The notes: generated by a model not told the origin, from the letters alone. A stretch of DNA of 10,263 nucleotides from Helicobacteraceae bacterium (GCA_011390075.1 JAABTA010000013.1:1-10263); one strand, 5' to 3'; positions 1-6,944 are shown, counted from the stretch's first letter. Made by a program: numbers and translations.

Positions 1-1
1 G

Positions 2-562
2 TGTGGATATGAACAGATGCTAGAAGTATCGGCAATTGATTATGTTGCAAGAGACAACTCCTTTGAGATCTTTTATGAGATGCTCTCTCTGACTCAAAAT
101 AAGAGATTACGAGTCAAAACTAAGATTGCAAAAGATGAGCATATTGAATCTGCTTCTTTTGTATATTCTCTTGCTGAATGGGGTGAAAGAGAGTGCTATG
201 ACATGTTTGGCATTATCTTTACAAACCACCCAAAACTTAAAAGAGTGCTTATGCCAGATGACTGGATGGGGCATCCACTCCTTAAGACCTATCCACTGCA
301 AGGTGATGAATTTGCCCAGTGGTATGAGGTTGATCTTTTATATGGCAAAGAGAATAGAGAACTCATTGGCCCAGAAATTAGAGATGGTGCATGGATCGAT
401 AGATATGATACAAAGAGATTTTCTAGATTAGGCAAAGAGGTACCTTTTGGAGCAGAGTACAAAGAGGACGAAACTCCAATAGAGTATCTCCCAGATGGCG
501 TGCCTATTTTAAGTGAAGATTTTGATGGAAAAAAACAGACAACATTGAAAGAGAGAAAATAG
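2..562 (+). CDS. nuoC: NADH-quinone oxidoreductase subunit C (NuoC), 5' end missing
   Basis: Peripheral-arm subunit of complex I that packs against NuoD near the quinone site; it binds no cofactor. The reading frame is open from base 2 with no stop before the ATG at 17. The residues before that ATG (C-G-Y-E-Q) fit the family, so I treat the gene as running in from upstream and the ATG at 17 as an internal Met. The family signature is clear: an E-R-E-x-Y-D-x-F-G-type block (here ERECYDMFGIIF) around bases 188-220, then HPKLKRVLMPDDW and HPLLKTYPLQG up to about base 305. This matches the canonical HPLRKDYPL with L and T replacing R and D. About 80 residues follow the signature as a charged, Pro-rich tail, so it is not fused to NuoD as in E. 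coli. One base separates it from nuoD. Identification is secure; the true start lies outside the window. Confidence 0.95.
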   Translation, partial: CGYEQMLEVSAIDYVARDNSFEIFYEMLSLTQNKRLRVKTKIAKDEHIESASFVYSLAEWGERECYDMFGIIFTNHPKLKRVLMPDDWMGHPLLKTYPLQGDEFAQWYEVDLLYGKENRELIGPEIRDGAWIDRYDTKRFSRLGKEVPFGAEYKEDETPIEYLPDGVPILSEDFDGKKQTTLKERK

Positions 563-563
563 T

Positions 564-1790
564 ATGCAACAACCTAATAAACTCAGACCTTTCTATGAAA
601 ATGTTGCTTTTGAGAGAGATGATAATACAATGATTATCAACTTTGGACCAAACCACCCCTCAGCCCATGGACAGCTTAATCTACTTTTAGAGCTCCAAGG
701 GGAAAAAGTCATCAAAGCTACCCCTAGAGTTGGGTATCTCCATAGAGGTATGGAGAAGATGGCAGAGAATATGATCTATAACGAGTACATGCCTACAACT
801 GACAGAATGGATTATATCGCCTCAACAGCTAATAACTACGCATTTGCCCTAGCTGTGGAGAAGCTCATTGATGTGGAAGCGCCTAGAAGGGCTCAAGCTA
901 TTAGGCTTGTGCTCGTCGAACTTAATAGACTCATGAGTCACATTTTCTGGCTTGCTGTGCATGCACTCGATGTGGGCGCTATGAGTATTATGCTCTATTG
1001 TTTCCGTGAGAGAGAATATATTATGGATTTAATGGAGGACTACTGTGGTGCAAGGCTGACCCACTCTGCTATTAGAATTGGTGGTGTGCCATTGGATTTT
1101 ACTCCAGAGTGGATTGAAAAACTTTTAGCCCTCTTAGAGACAATTCCAGCGCAGATTGATATGTGGGAGAAAATTCTTACCACCAATAGAATTTGGAGAA
1201 TGCGACTAGAAGATGTTGGTAATCTGCCAAAAGAGATGGCATATAGCTGGGGATGCAGTGGACCAATGCTTAGAGGAAGTGGCATCAAATGGGATATTAG
1301 AAAAGAGCAACCCTACGAGCTTTACAGTGAGATAGATTTTGATGTGCCAATAGCGCAGACCTGTGACAGTTATGGAAGATACAAAGTCTTTTTAGAGGAG
1401 ATGAGACAGACAATCAAGATTATCAAACAAGGTGTTGCCATCTATAAAACTACAGACTCTAAACTTATGGCTGACGCTCCTGAGTTTATCTCTGCATCCA
1501 AAGAGGATTTAATGACACAAAACTACTCTTTAATGCAGCACTTTGTGCTTGTGACCCAAGGCATGAGACCACCTAAAGGCGAGGTGTATGTGCCTACAGA
1601 GTCTCCTAAAGGTGAGCTTGGTTTCTATATTGTTTCAGAAGGGGAAGCCTATCCCCATAGACTGAAAGTACGAAGTCCAAGTTTTTACCATACAGGCATT
1701 TTACAAGACTGGCTTGTTGGAGAGAACTTAGCAGATATTGTCACTATAATTGGTTCTTCTAACACAGTATTTGGTGAGGTGGATAGATAA
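564..1790 (+). CDS. nuoD: NADH-quinone oxidoreductase subunit D (NuoD, 49-kDa subunit)
   Basis: NuoD builds most of the ubiquinone/menaquinone-binding pocket next to cluster N2 of NuoB; its fold is shared with the large subunit of [NiFe] hydrogenases. The protein has 408 aa, a normal length. The N-terminal loop reads FGPNHPSAHGQL (residues 27-38). H35 corresponds to the quinone-site His38 of Thermus Nqo4, and Y85 in DRMDY to its Tyr87. HRGMEKMAE (61-69) and the C-terminal ending IGSSNTVFGEVDR (D407, R408) are further family hallmarks. As expected, the hydrogenase Ni-binding CxxC pairs are absent. The start ATG at 564 lies one base after the nuoC stop, and the stop TAA shares its last A with the next ATG, so translation is probably coupled on both sides. 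Identification is secure. Confidence 0.97.
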   Translation: MQQPNKLRPFYENVAFERDDNTMIINFGPNHPSAHGQLNLLLELQGEKVIKATPRVGYLHRGMEKMAENMIYNEYMPTTDRMDYIASTANNYAFALAVEKLIDVEAPRRAQAIRLVLVELNRLMSHIFWLAVHALDVGAMSIMLYCFREREYIMDLMEDYCGARLTHSAIRIGGVPLDFTPEWIEKLLALLETIPAQIDMWEKILTTNRIWRMRLEDVGNLPKEMAYSWGCSGPMLRGSGIKWDIRKEQPYELYSEIDFDVPIAQTCDSYGRYKVFLEEMRQTIKIIKQGVAIYKTTDSKLMADAPEFISASKEDLMTQNYSLMQHFVLVTQGMRPPKGEVYVPTESPKGELGFYIVSEGEAYPHRLKVRSPSFYHTGILQDWLVGENLADIVTIIGSSNTVFGEVDR

Positions 1791-2020
1791 TGCAACGATT
1801 TGACTTAAGACACTTAAAAAGTGAGTTTGATAAAAGAATGGTTGAGATAATGAAAACAGAAGTAGCAAAAGGCGAAGTTGCTATTTTTCTTTTTGAAGTT
1901 GGAGACTTTAGCGCTATTCAAAGAAGTGCAGATTTGATAAGAGATAATGGGCATGAACTGTTGAATTCTTTAAAATTTAATGAAGTTGACTGGACTATCT
2001 CAGCAAGAAAGAGTGTGTAG
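1790..2020 (+). CDS. small NuoE-slot protein of Campylobacterota complex I (HP1264/Cj1575c type)
   Basis: A 76-aa soluble protein sitting where nuoE is found in other bacteria. It contains no cysteine at all, so it cannot bind the [2Fe-2S] cluster N1a that defines NuoE, and it is about half the NuoE length. By eye it has an N-terminal charged helix (residues about 8-25), a hydrophobic strand (VAIFLFEVG, 30-38), a helix (40-58) and a last strand around WTISAR. It is probably a small structural or docking subunit of the input module; this is inferred from position and from knowing that H. pylori and C. jejuni carry small genes of this type here. The start shares one base with the nuoD stop (TAATG) and has a good ribosome-binding site at 1776-1783. 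Two bases separate it from the next gene. Automatic labels of 'subunit E' would be misleading for the cofactor content. Confidence 0.8.
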   Translation: MQRFDLRHLKSEFDKRMVEIMKTEVAKGEVAIFLFEVGDFSAIQRSADLIRDNGHELLNSLKFNEVDWTISARKSV

Positions 2021-2022
2021 TA

Positions 2023-2868
2023 ATGCAGAACACAATCAAAAATAGTACTCTACAAACATACAGAGATGCGATCGTAGATAGAGTTGGATCTAGCGATGCT
2101 GTCCTCTGTATTGGTGAGTCTTTTTTTGGTGAGAATAGCTTTGTCGCAGATGCTATACAAGGTATTAATTTTGTCTACTGCCACCCAGTGGAAAATTATA
2201 AGATTGCTTCAAAAATAGATCTGTTTTTAAAATATGAGACAGGTTCAGAAGAGGGAGTAGTGGCACTTTTGACCTCTACTCTTAGTCATAAAGAGAGTAT
2301 GCCACAAGCGTGCCAAGAGTACTTTTTAGATCTTGATATTGGGTATCTCTCCTCTGAGTCTAATGTTGGAGAAGAGGAGATTGAAGCGATAGGTAAACAA
2401 TTTGCTTTGGCAAAGGCTCCGCTGATTGTAGTGGGTAAAGATCTCTGCAATCATCCTCAAGCAGACAATATTGTTAGGCTTCTTACTTGTTTGGAGCAAC
2501 ATTCAAATATTCAGATTGTATCTCTTTGCCAAAATAAGGGTGCCTTAGAAGATAAAAATAAAGATCTAGAAGAGATCTCTCGGATAGAGGAATTTAATGG
2601 AAGTGTTATCTATTGCATCAATAGCTATCTTCCAACTGCAAAGAGTAAACTTTTTTGCTCTTTACAGTTTTTAACAGCGTTTAAACTACAACAAGGAGAT
2701 CCTGTGGAGTTTGAGTGTTTTGGAGCAACACTAAAGACAGAAGTTGTGTATGATGAAAACTTGAAAGGTACAATAGGATTGCTCACAGGCGAGAGTGCAG
2801 AAGAGACAAGAACAACAATACAAAACTATCCTTTTGTGCAAACAAAAATAGAAAAAAGAGATGTGTAA
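2023..2868 (+). CDS. NuoF-slot protein resembling the C-terminal half of NuoG (HP1265/Cj1574c type)
   Basis: A 281-aa soluble protein in the place of nuoF. None of the NuoF features are visible: no glycine-rich FMN/NADH loop and no CxxCxxC for cluster N3. Nine cysteines are scattered (C29, 53, 97, 142, 156, 169, 198, 212, 232) without a cluster spacing. Instead the sequence follows the C-terminal part of NuoG encoded next door. Residues 137-158 match NuoG 539-560 without gaps (12 of 22 identical by my count), 74-95 match 438-459 (10 of 22), 23-33 match 379-389, 192-200 match 720-728, and 216-234 match 763-781. The order is conserved throughout. I therefore read it as a NuoG-like molybdopterin-fold domain without iron-sulfur domains, probably a docking or scaffold subunit of the input arm. 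It lies 2 bases after the preceding gene and shares one base with nuoG (TAATG). The role is inferred. Confidence 0.8.
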   Translation: MQNTIKNSTLQTYRDAIVDRVGSSDAVLCIGESFFGENSFVADAIQGINFVYCHPVENYKIASKIDLFLKYETGSEEGVVALLTSTLSHKESMPQACQEYFLDLDIGYLSSESNVGEEEIEAIGKQFALAKAPLIVVGKDLCNHPQADNIVRLLTCLEQHSNIQIVSLCQNKGALEDKNKDLEEISRIEEFNGSVIYCINSYLPTAKSKLFCSLQFLTAFKLQQGDPVEFECFGATLKTEVVYDENLKGTIGLLTGESAEETRTTIQNYPFVQTKIEKRDV

Positions 2869-5351
2869 TGAGTGAAGTTACTATTAAAATTGATAAAAAA
2901 GAGATAAAAGCGGTCGAAGGAGAGAGTGTTCTTAATGTAGCAAGAGCAAATGGTATCTACATTCCTGCCATCTGTTTTCTCAAAAGAACCTCTGCTTCTA
3001 TGGCTTGTAAACTTTGTATGGTTGAGGCAGACGGCAAGCGAGTCTATTCTTGTAATGCAAAAGTAAAAGAGGGCATGGATATTGTCACACATACAGAGGA
3101 GATAGAGCACGATAGAAGAAAGATTATGGAAGCTTATTGCGTCAACCATCCTCTTCAGTGTGGAGTGTGTGATAAATCTGGTGAGTGCGAGCTTCAAGAC
3201 AATACAATGTTTCAGCAGGTCTATGAGCAGTTTCAAGCAGTACAAGATACGCCAAGGCATATTAGTATTTGGGGAAGCGTTAAATATGATGGCGCTCTTT
3301 GCATTATGTGTAAAAGATGTATTACCGTTTGTAAAGAGATGGTTGGTGACGACGCCTTGACAACTATGGCACGAGGTGGTGCTGAGATTGATGAAGAGAA
3401 ATACAATAAAGAGACAATGGGCAAAGATCCCTTCGGCATCTGGAAAGCTATTAATAAAAACCTTATAGATAAAAAAATTCCTAACCCAGACTCAAGAGAG
3501 AATCCTTGTACAGACTGTGGAGAGTGCGCTGCTGTCTGTCCAACAGGGGCGATGATTACCAAAGATTTTCAATACACCTCCAATGCATGGGAGCTTGAGT
3601 CTATTCCCTCCACTTGTGCCCACTGTAGTGTGGGATGCCATCTCTATTACGAAGTAAAATATGAGAGCATTGGTAATAATGAGAAAAAGATCTATAGAAC
3701 AAAAAATGATTTTCATTTCCAGTCAATTTGTGGCGCAGGAAGATTTGGTTATGACTTTGAAAATAGAGCCCGTAAAGATGAACGAACTTTTAAAAAAGCT
3801 ATTGAAGCATTTAAAGAGGCAAAAACTATCGCTTTTTCTAGCTTGATTACCAATGAAGAAGCACTAATTTTGCAAAAACTCAAAGAAAAGTATGGGTATA
3901 AGCTTGTGAATAACGAAGCAAAAAACTATCAAAACTTTTTACATGAGTTTAGTAAAACCAGTGGTAACTCTTTATATACAGGAAGTGTTGACGAGCTTGT
4001 AAGTAGTAACTTTTTTGTCTCCATTGGAACGAGTCTAAAATCGGACTCTCCAGTGCTTCGCTACTCCTTAAATAATGCAGTAAAAATGAACAAGGGAGCG
4101 GCTATCTACTTTCACCCAATTTTAGATCCGTTAATTGACGCCATGCAGAAAAATATTCTCTCTGTGAATCATCCTGCAGGGAAAGAGGAAGCTGTTGTTT
4201 ACTATCTTTTAGACATGTTTGCCAATAAAGAGGCGTTGCCACAAGAGATTGTCTCCTATCTTGATTCCTTTAAATCAGAAACAACTGAGACAGTTGAAGA
4301 GGTTGTAAAAGAGAAAGTAACCAATAAAGAGGGCGAGGAAGAGGTTGTAGAGAAAACAATCACAAAAGATGTGAAAAAGATTGTGAATAGACTCTATGAA
4401 GAGATGGGCGTCTATATTACTGATGATAAAGAGAAAGAGATAGAGAAGCTTATTGCTAAAAAAGATAAATATTCTTTGATTGTAGGAGAGGATGTGATTA
4501 CCCACCCAAGATCAAAAAATATTGCCAGACTTTTAGGGATTTTGGAGAAAACATCACTATTTAAAGTTGTTATTGTTCCACCAAAAACAAACTCTTTAGG
4601 AGTGGCTTTAATCTGTGACCTCGATGACTCAAAAGAGGGGTATTGCGTGGGTTATAACGCTGAGGGAGACTTTAGACTCACAGCAAGTGGAGCAACTAAA
4701 GAGAATGAACTTGATATGCCAGCTCTCAATCAACAAGAGGGAACTTTTGTGAATGTTAGCAGAAGAGTTGTTCCGTTAAACCCTGCACTAGATTACAAAG
4801 GATTTACTCTAGGAGATATTGCCAACAAACTTGAAATTATTTTTGAATATACTGTGGATTTGACAGAAGAGTTGCCTCAGGAAAAAGGTTTCAAACCGAT
4901 CTGTTTTGATGAACTTGGAAGTGGCTTTGAGGTGAGTGGCTTTGAGAATAGAGGCTACCAAATTCAGCCAATAGAGACAAAAACTTCTGAGAGTGTAGAA
5001 AAAATTGCCCATATTGATGATATTCGTGGCACGGTTGTTTATAGGTGCAATCCTATCAAACAATTTAGTGCGTATACGGCAAAATCGACTATCTTAGCCT
5101 CGGATCCAATTCCAAATGGTGGCTGGGCTGATAATATCTATGCGAGCGAAGAGTTTTTGGTCGCCAATAAACTCAGTGATGGAGAGAGAGTCAGACTCTC
5201 TTCTGATGGTGTACAAGAAGAGCTTATTGTTCTTAAGGGCGAAAAAATTGATGGGAAAATTGCCCTTGTACCAAACTTTTTGGGAAGTAAACTATTTTCA
5301 GATACAGATTATAGATTTAAAGATGTAACAATCGAAAGGGTTGATGGATGA
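2868..5351 (+). CDS. nuoG: NADH-quinone oxidoreductase subunit G (NuoG) with an additional ferredoxin-type cluster site
   Basis: Largest peripheral subunit, an electron wire of iron-sulfur clusters between the input site and NuoI; 827 aa. Visible ligands: N1b [2Fe-2S] at C36, C47, C50, C62; N5 at H94, C98, C101, C107 (His-Cys3); N4 at C145, C148, C151 with C224 in the VCPTGAM motif; and N7 at C250, C253, C257, C288 at the head of the molybdopterin-oxidoreductase-like domain. In addition C155, C214, C217 and C220 complete a second CxxCxxCxxxC pair, so a sixth-motif [4Fe-4S] site not found in E. coli or Thermus NuoG is predicted, as in the ferredoxin domain of [FeFe] hydrogenases. Residues about 300-827 form the molybdopterin-fold half, likely without cofactor, interrupted by a highly charged segment at about 468-505. 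The start overlaps the previous stop by one base; the end overlaps nuoH by four. Electron donor unknown, since no NuoE/NuoF is encoded here. Confidence 0.94.
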   Translation: MSEVTIKIDKKEIKAVEGESVLNVARANGIYIPAICFLKRTSASMACKLCMVEADGKRVYSCNAKVKEGMDIVTHTEEIEHDRRKIMEAYCVNHPLQCGVCDKSGECELQDNTMFQQVYEQFQAVQDTPRHISIWGSVKYDGALCIMCKRCITVCKEMVGDDALTTMARGGAEIDEEKYNKETMGKDPFGIWKAINKNLIDKKIPNPDSRENPCTDCGECAAVCPTGAMITKDFQYTSNAWELESIPSTCAHCSVGCHLYYEVKYESIGNNEKKIYRTKNDFHFQSICGAGRFGYDFENRARKDERTFKKAIEAFKEAKTIAFSSLITNEEALILQKLKEKYGYKLVNNEAKNYQNFLHEFSKTSGNSLYTGSVDELVSSNFFVSIGTSLKSDSPVLRYSLNNAVKMNKGAAIYFHPILDPLIDAMQKNILSVNHPAGKEEAVVYYLLDMFANKEALPQEIVSYLDSFKSETTETVEEVVKEKVTNKEGEEEVVEKTITKDVKKIVNRLYEEMGVYITDDKEKEIEKLIAKKDKYSLIVGEDVITHPRSKNIARLLGILEKTSLFKVVIVPPKTNSLGVALICDLDDSKEGYCVGYNAEGDFRLTASGATKENELDMPALNQQEGTFVNVSRRVVPLNPALDYKGFTLGDIANKLEIIFEYTVDLTEELPQEKGFKPICFDELGSGFEVSGFENRGYQIQPIETKTSESVEKIAHIDDIRGTVVYRCNPIKQFSAYTAKSTILASDPIPNGGWADNIYASEEFLVANKLSDGERVRLSSDGVQEELIVLKGEKIDGKIALVPNFLGSKLFSDTDYRFKDVTIERVDG
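4293..4376 (+). repeat. in-frame tandem repeat, two 42-base units, inside nuoG
   Basis: Two adjacent 14-codon units (4293-4334 and 4335-4376) encode VEEVVKEKVTNKEG and EEEVVEKTITKDVK, NuoG residues 476-503. A 12-base core GAAGAGGTTGTA is identical at 4296-4307 and 4338-4349, exactly 42 bases apart. The units have otherwise diverged. They make up most of a Lys/Glu/Val-rich segment inserted in the molybdopterin-like half, and are likely helical or an extended surface loop. Origin by a small tandem duplication is an inference. Confidence 0.6.
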
Positions 5352-6343
5352 GTGATGTTACCTTCTATATTATAGAGACAATTATAAAAGCCTCTTTGGT
5401 AGTTTTGATACTCTCAGCAATAGCTGGTTTTACAACATACTTTGAGAGAAAAGTTCTAGCCTTTATGCAAAGAAGAAAAGGGCCTATGCATGTTGGACCC
5501 CATGGATTGTTACAGATTGCAGCAGATGGTATCAAGCTCTTTACAAAAGAGGATATCGTTCCTGCTCAATCTATAAAACCGATATTTAAAATAGCTCCAA
5601 TTATTACAGCTGCCACTGCCTTTATTGCCATGGCTGCGGTTCCGTTTTTCCCGCCATTTGAGCTTTTTGGAAGAACAATTCATCCAATTGTTGCGGATGT
5701 GAATGTTGGAATACTGTTTGTATTAGGTGTTGGAGCTGTTGGTTTATATGGCCCACTTTTAGCAGGTATGGCCTCTAATAATAAGTGGGGGATGTTAGGA
5801 GCTGCTAGAACTACTGTGCAGTTTGTCTCGTACGAAGTTGTCTCGGGACTCTCTATATTAGCTCCTATTATGATTGTTGGGAGTCTCTCTTTAGTGGAGA
5901 TGAATAACTATCAAAGTGGGGGACTTTTAAGTTGGCTTATCTTTAAGCAACCCATCGCTTTTTTACTTTTCCTTATTGCCGGGTATGCTGAGACAAATAG
6001 AACGCCTTTTGACCTTTTAGAGCATGAAGCAGAGATAATCAATGGCTATGGAACTGAGTATTCAGGTATGAGATGGGGGATGTTTTTTATTGGTGAATAT
6101 GCCAATATGTTTACAGTGGCTTTTCTAGTCTCTTTAGTGTTTTTAGGTGGATGGAATGATTTCTACTTTATTCCAGGGGCTATTGCTATTATATTAAAGG
6201 TACTTTTTTTAATGTTTCTTTTTCTTTGGACAAGAGCAGCATGGCCACATATTAGACCAGATCAGATTATGTGGATGATGTGGAAAGTATTGATGCCTTT
6301 GGCAATAGTAAATATCTTTATCACTGGTTTAGTGATTTTATAA
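5348..6343 (+). CDS. nuoH: NADH-quinone oxidoreductase subunit H (NuoH)
   Basis: Membrane subunit at the joint of the two arms. It closes the quinone chamber and forms the start of the proton path (E-channel). 331 aa, with about eight hydrophobic segments. Hallmarks: FERKVLAFMQRRKGPMHVGP (residues 32-51), followed by the LLQIAADGIKLFTKE block (54-68); the acidic cytoplasmic loop with E215, NRTPFDL (217-223), E225, E227, E229 and E237; FLGGW (265-269); and the C-terminal RPDQIMWMMWKVLMPLA (303-319). Canonical NuoH often reads LLQPxAD and NRxPFDLPEAE; the small changes here look conservative. The ATG at 5348 overlaps the nuoG stop (ATGA), with only a weak AAAGGG upstream at 5334-5339, so coupling to nuoG translation is likely. 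The identification is secure. Confidence 0.97.
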   Translation: MSDVTFYIIETIIKASLVVLILSAIAGFTTYFERKVLAFMQRRKGPMHVGPHGLLQIAADGIKLFTKEDIVPAQSIKPIFKIAPIITAATAFIAMAAVPFFPPFELFGRTIHPIVADVNVGILFVLGVGAVGLYGPLLAGMASNNKWGMLGAARTTVQFVSYEVVSGLSILAPIMIVGSLSLVEMNNYQSGGLLSWLIFKQPIAFLLFLIAGYAETNRTPFDLLEHEAEIINGYGTEYSGMRWGMFFIGEYANMFTVAFLVSLVFLGGWNDFYFIPGAIAIILKVLFLMFLFLWTRAAWPHIRPDQIMWMMWKVLMPLAIVNIFITGLVIL

Positions 6344-6349
6344 GGTGAG
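6342..6349 (+). promoter_or_regulatory. ribosome-binding site deciding the nuoI start
   Basis: AAGGTGAG resembles the 3' end complement of 16S rRNA and begins inside the nuoH stop codon (TAA 6341-6343). Counted from AAGG, the ATG at 6351 is 5 bases downstream and the ATG at 6354 is 8. The GTG at 6345 lies inside this element and has no such site of its own, which argues against it as the start. Confidence 0.6.
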
Positions 6350-6350
6350 T

Positions 6351-6944
6351 ATGATGGAGAGAGAAGGAATTAAAAACTATATAGAAGTTGATACCCGTAC
6401 ACGGCCAGTCAGTAGATGGCAACAATTTACACAGGTTGTCAGAAGAAGTGTCAGTATAGAACTACTAAAGGGGCTCAAAATTGTTTTTGGTGTGTGGCTG
6501 AAAGATGAGAGTCATACGCTGATATACCCAAAAGAGAAACTCCCTTTAGGGCCTAGATATAGAGCTGTTCATAAACTACTACGGCTAGTTGAGAGTGGCA
6601 ATGAGAGATGTATTGGCTGTGGTCTTTGCGAGAAGATCTGTATTGCTCAATGCATTAGAATGGAAACAAAGATAGATGAAGATAAGCGAAAAGAGGTGGT
6701 TGATTATAGTATTAACCTAGGACGATGTATCTTTTGTGGATACTGCGCTGAGGTTTGTCCTGAACTTGCTATTGTCCATGGTGGCAGATATGAAAATGTG
6801 AGTGAACAAAGAGCTCACTATGTGCTTAAAGACGATATGCTAACCCCTATTGATCTACTCAAGCAACAAGAGGAGTTTCCTGGATACGGCGCTATTAGTC
6901 CTGATGCTGATAGTAAAATCAAAAAAACACCACTAGAGTATTAA
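6351..6944 (+). CDS. nuoI: NADH-quinone oxidoreductase subunit I (NuoI), two [4Fe-4S] clusters
   Basis: Ferredoxin-like subunit carrying clusters N6a and N6b, passing electrons between NuoG and cluster N2 of NuoB. Numbered from the ATG at 6351 it is 197 aa. Motif 1 is CIGCGLCEKIC (C87, C90, C93, C97) and motif 2 is CIFCGYCAEVCPE (C126, C129, C132, C136). In motif 1 the residue after the fourth Cys is Ile rather than the usual Pro, and another Cys follows at 101. The N-terminal helix region (about 25-50) is moderately hydrophobic and probably lies on the membrane, as in the family. Starts at GTG 6345, ATG 6351 or ATG 6354 are all possible; the ribosome-binding site favours one of the ATGs. It follows nuoH by a few bases. 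The C-terminus is a charged tail ending about 60 residues after the second motif. Confidence 0.95.
   Translation: MMEREGIKNYIEVDTRTRPVSRWQQFTQVVRRSVSIELLKGLKIVFGVWLKDESHTLIYPKEKLPLGPRYRAVHKLLRLVESGNERCIGCGLCEKICIAQCIRMETKIDEDKRKEVVDYSINLGRCIFCGYCAEVCPELAIVHGGRYENVSEQRAHYVLKDDMLTPIDLLKQQEEFPGYGAISPDADSKIKKTPLEY

Noticed and set aside
126..431. 101-codon + strand frame inside nuoC
   Set aside because: Out-of-frame shadow of nuoC, whose own frame carries the family signature.
2023..2868. Annotating the 281-aa gene as nuoF
   Set aside because: No FMN/NADH-binding glycine-rich motif and no N3 cysteine motif; the sequence follows NuoG instead.
2826..3260. 144-codon open frame on the minus strand, opposite the end of the 281-aa gene and the start of nuoG
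   Set aside because: It lies wholly opposite conserved coding sequence including the N1b and N5 ligands; its Cys- and Phe-rich translation resembles no family I know and there is no ribosome-binding site I can defend.
3233..3562. 109-codon minus-strand frame opposite the ferredoxin part of nuoG
   Set aside because: Shadow of the cluster-binding region; the + strand reading has ordered cysteine motifs that fully explain the sequence.
3868..5351. NuoG C-terminal half as an active molybdenum oxidoreductase (formate dehydrogenase-like)
   Set aside because: The nuo context, the divergence, the charged insert and the lack of any recognisable catalytic Cys/Sec motif all point to the cofactor-free NuoG domain.
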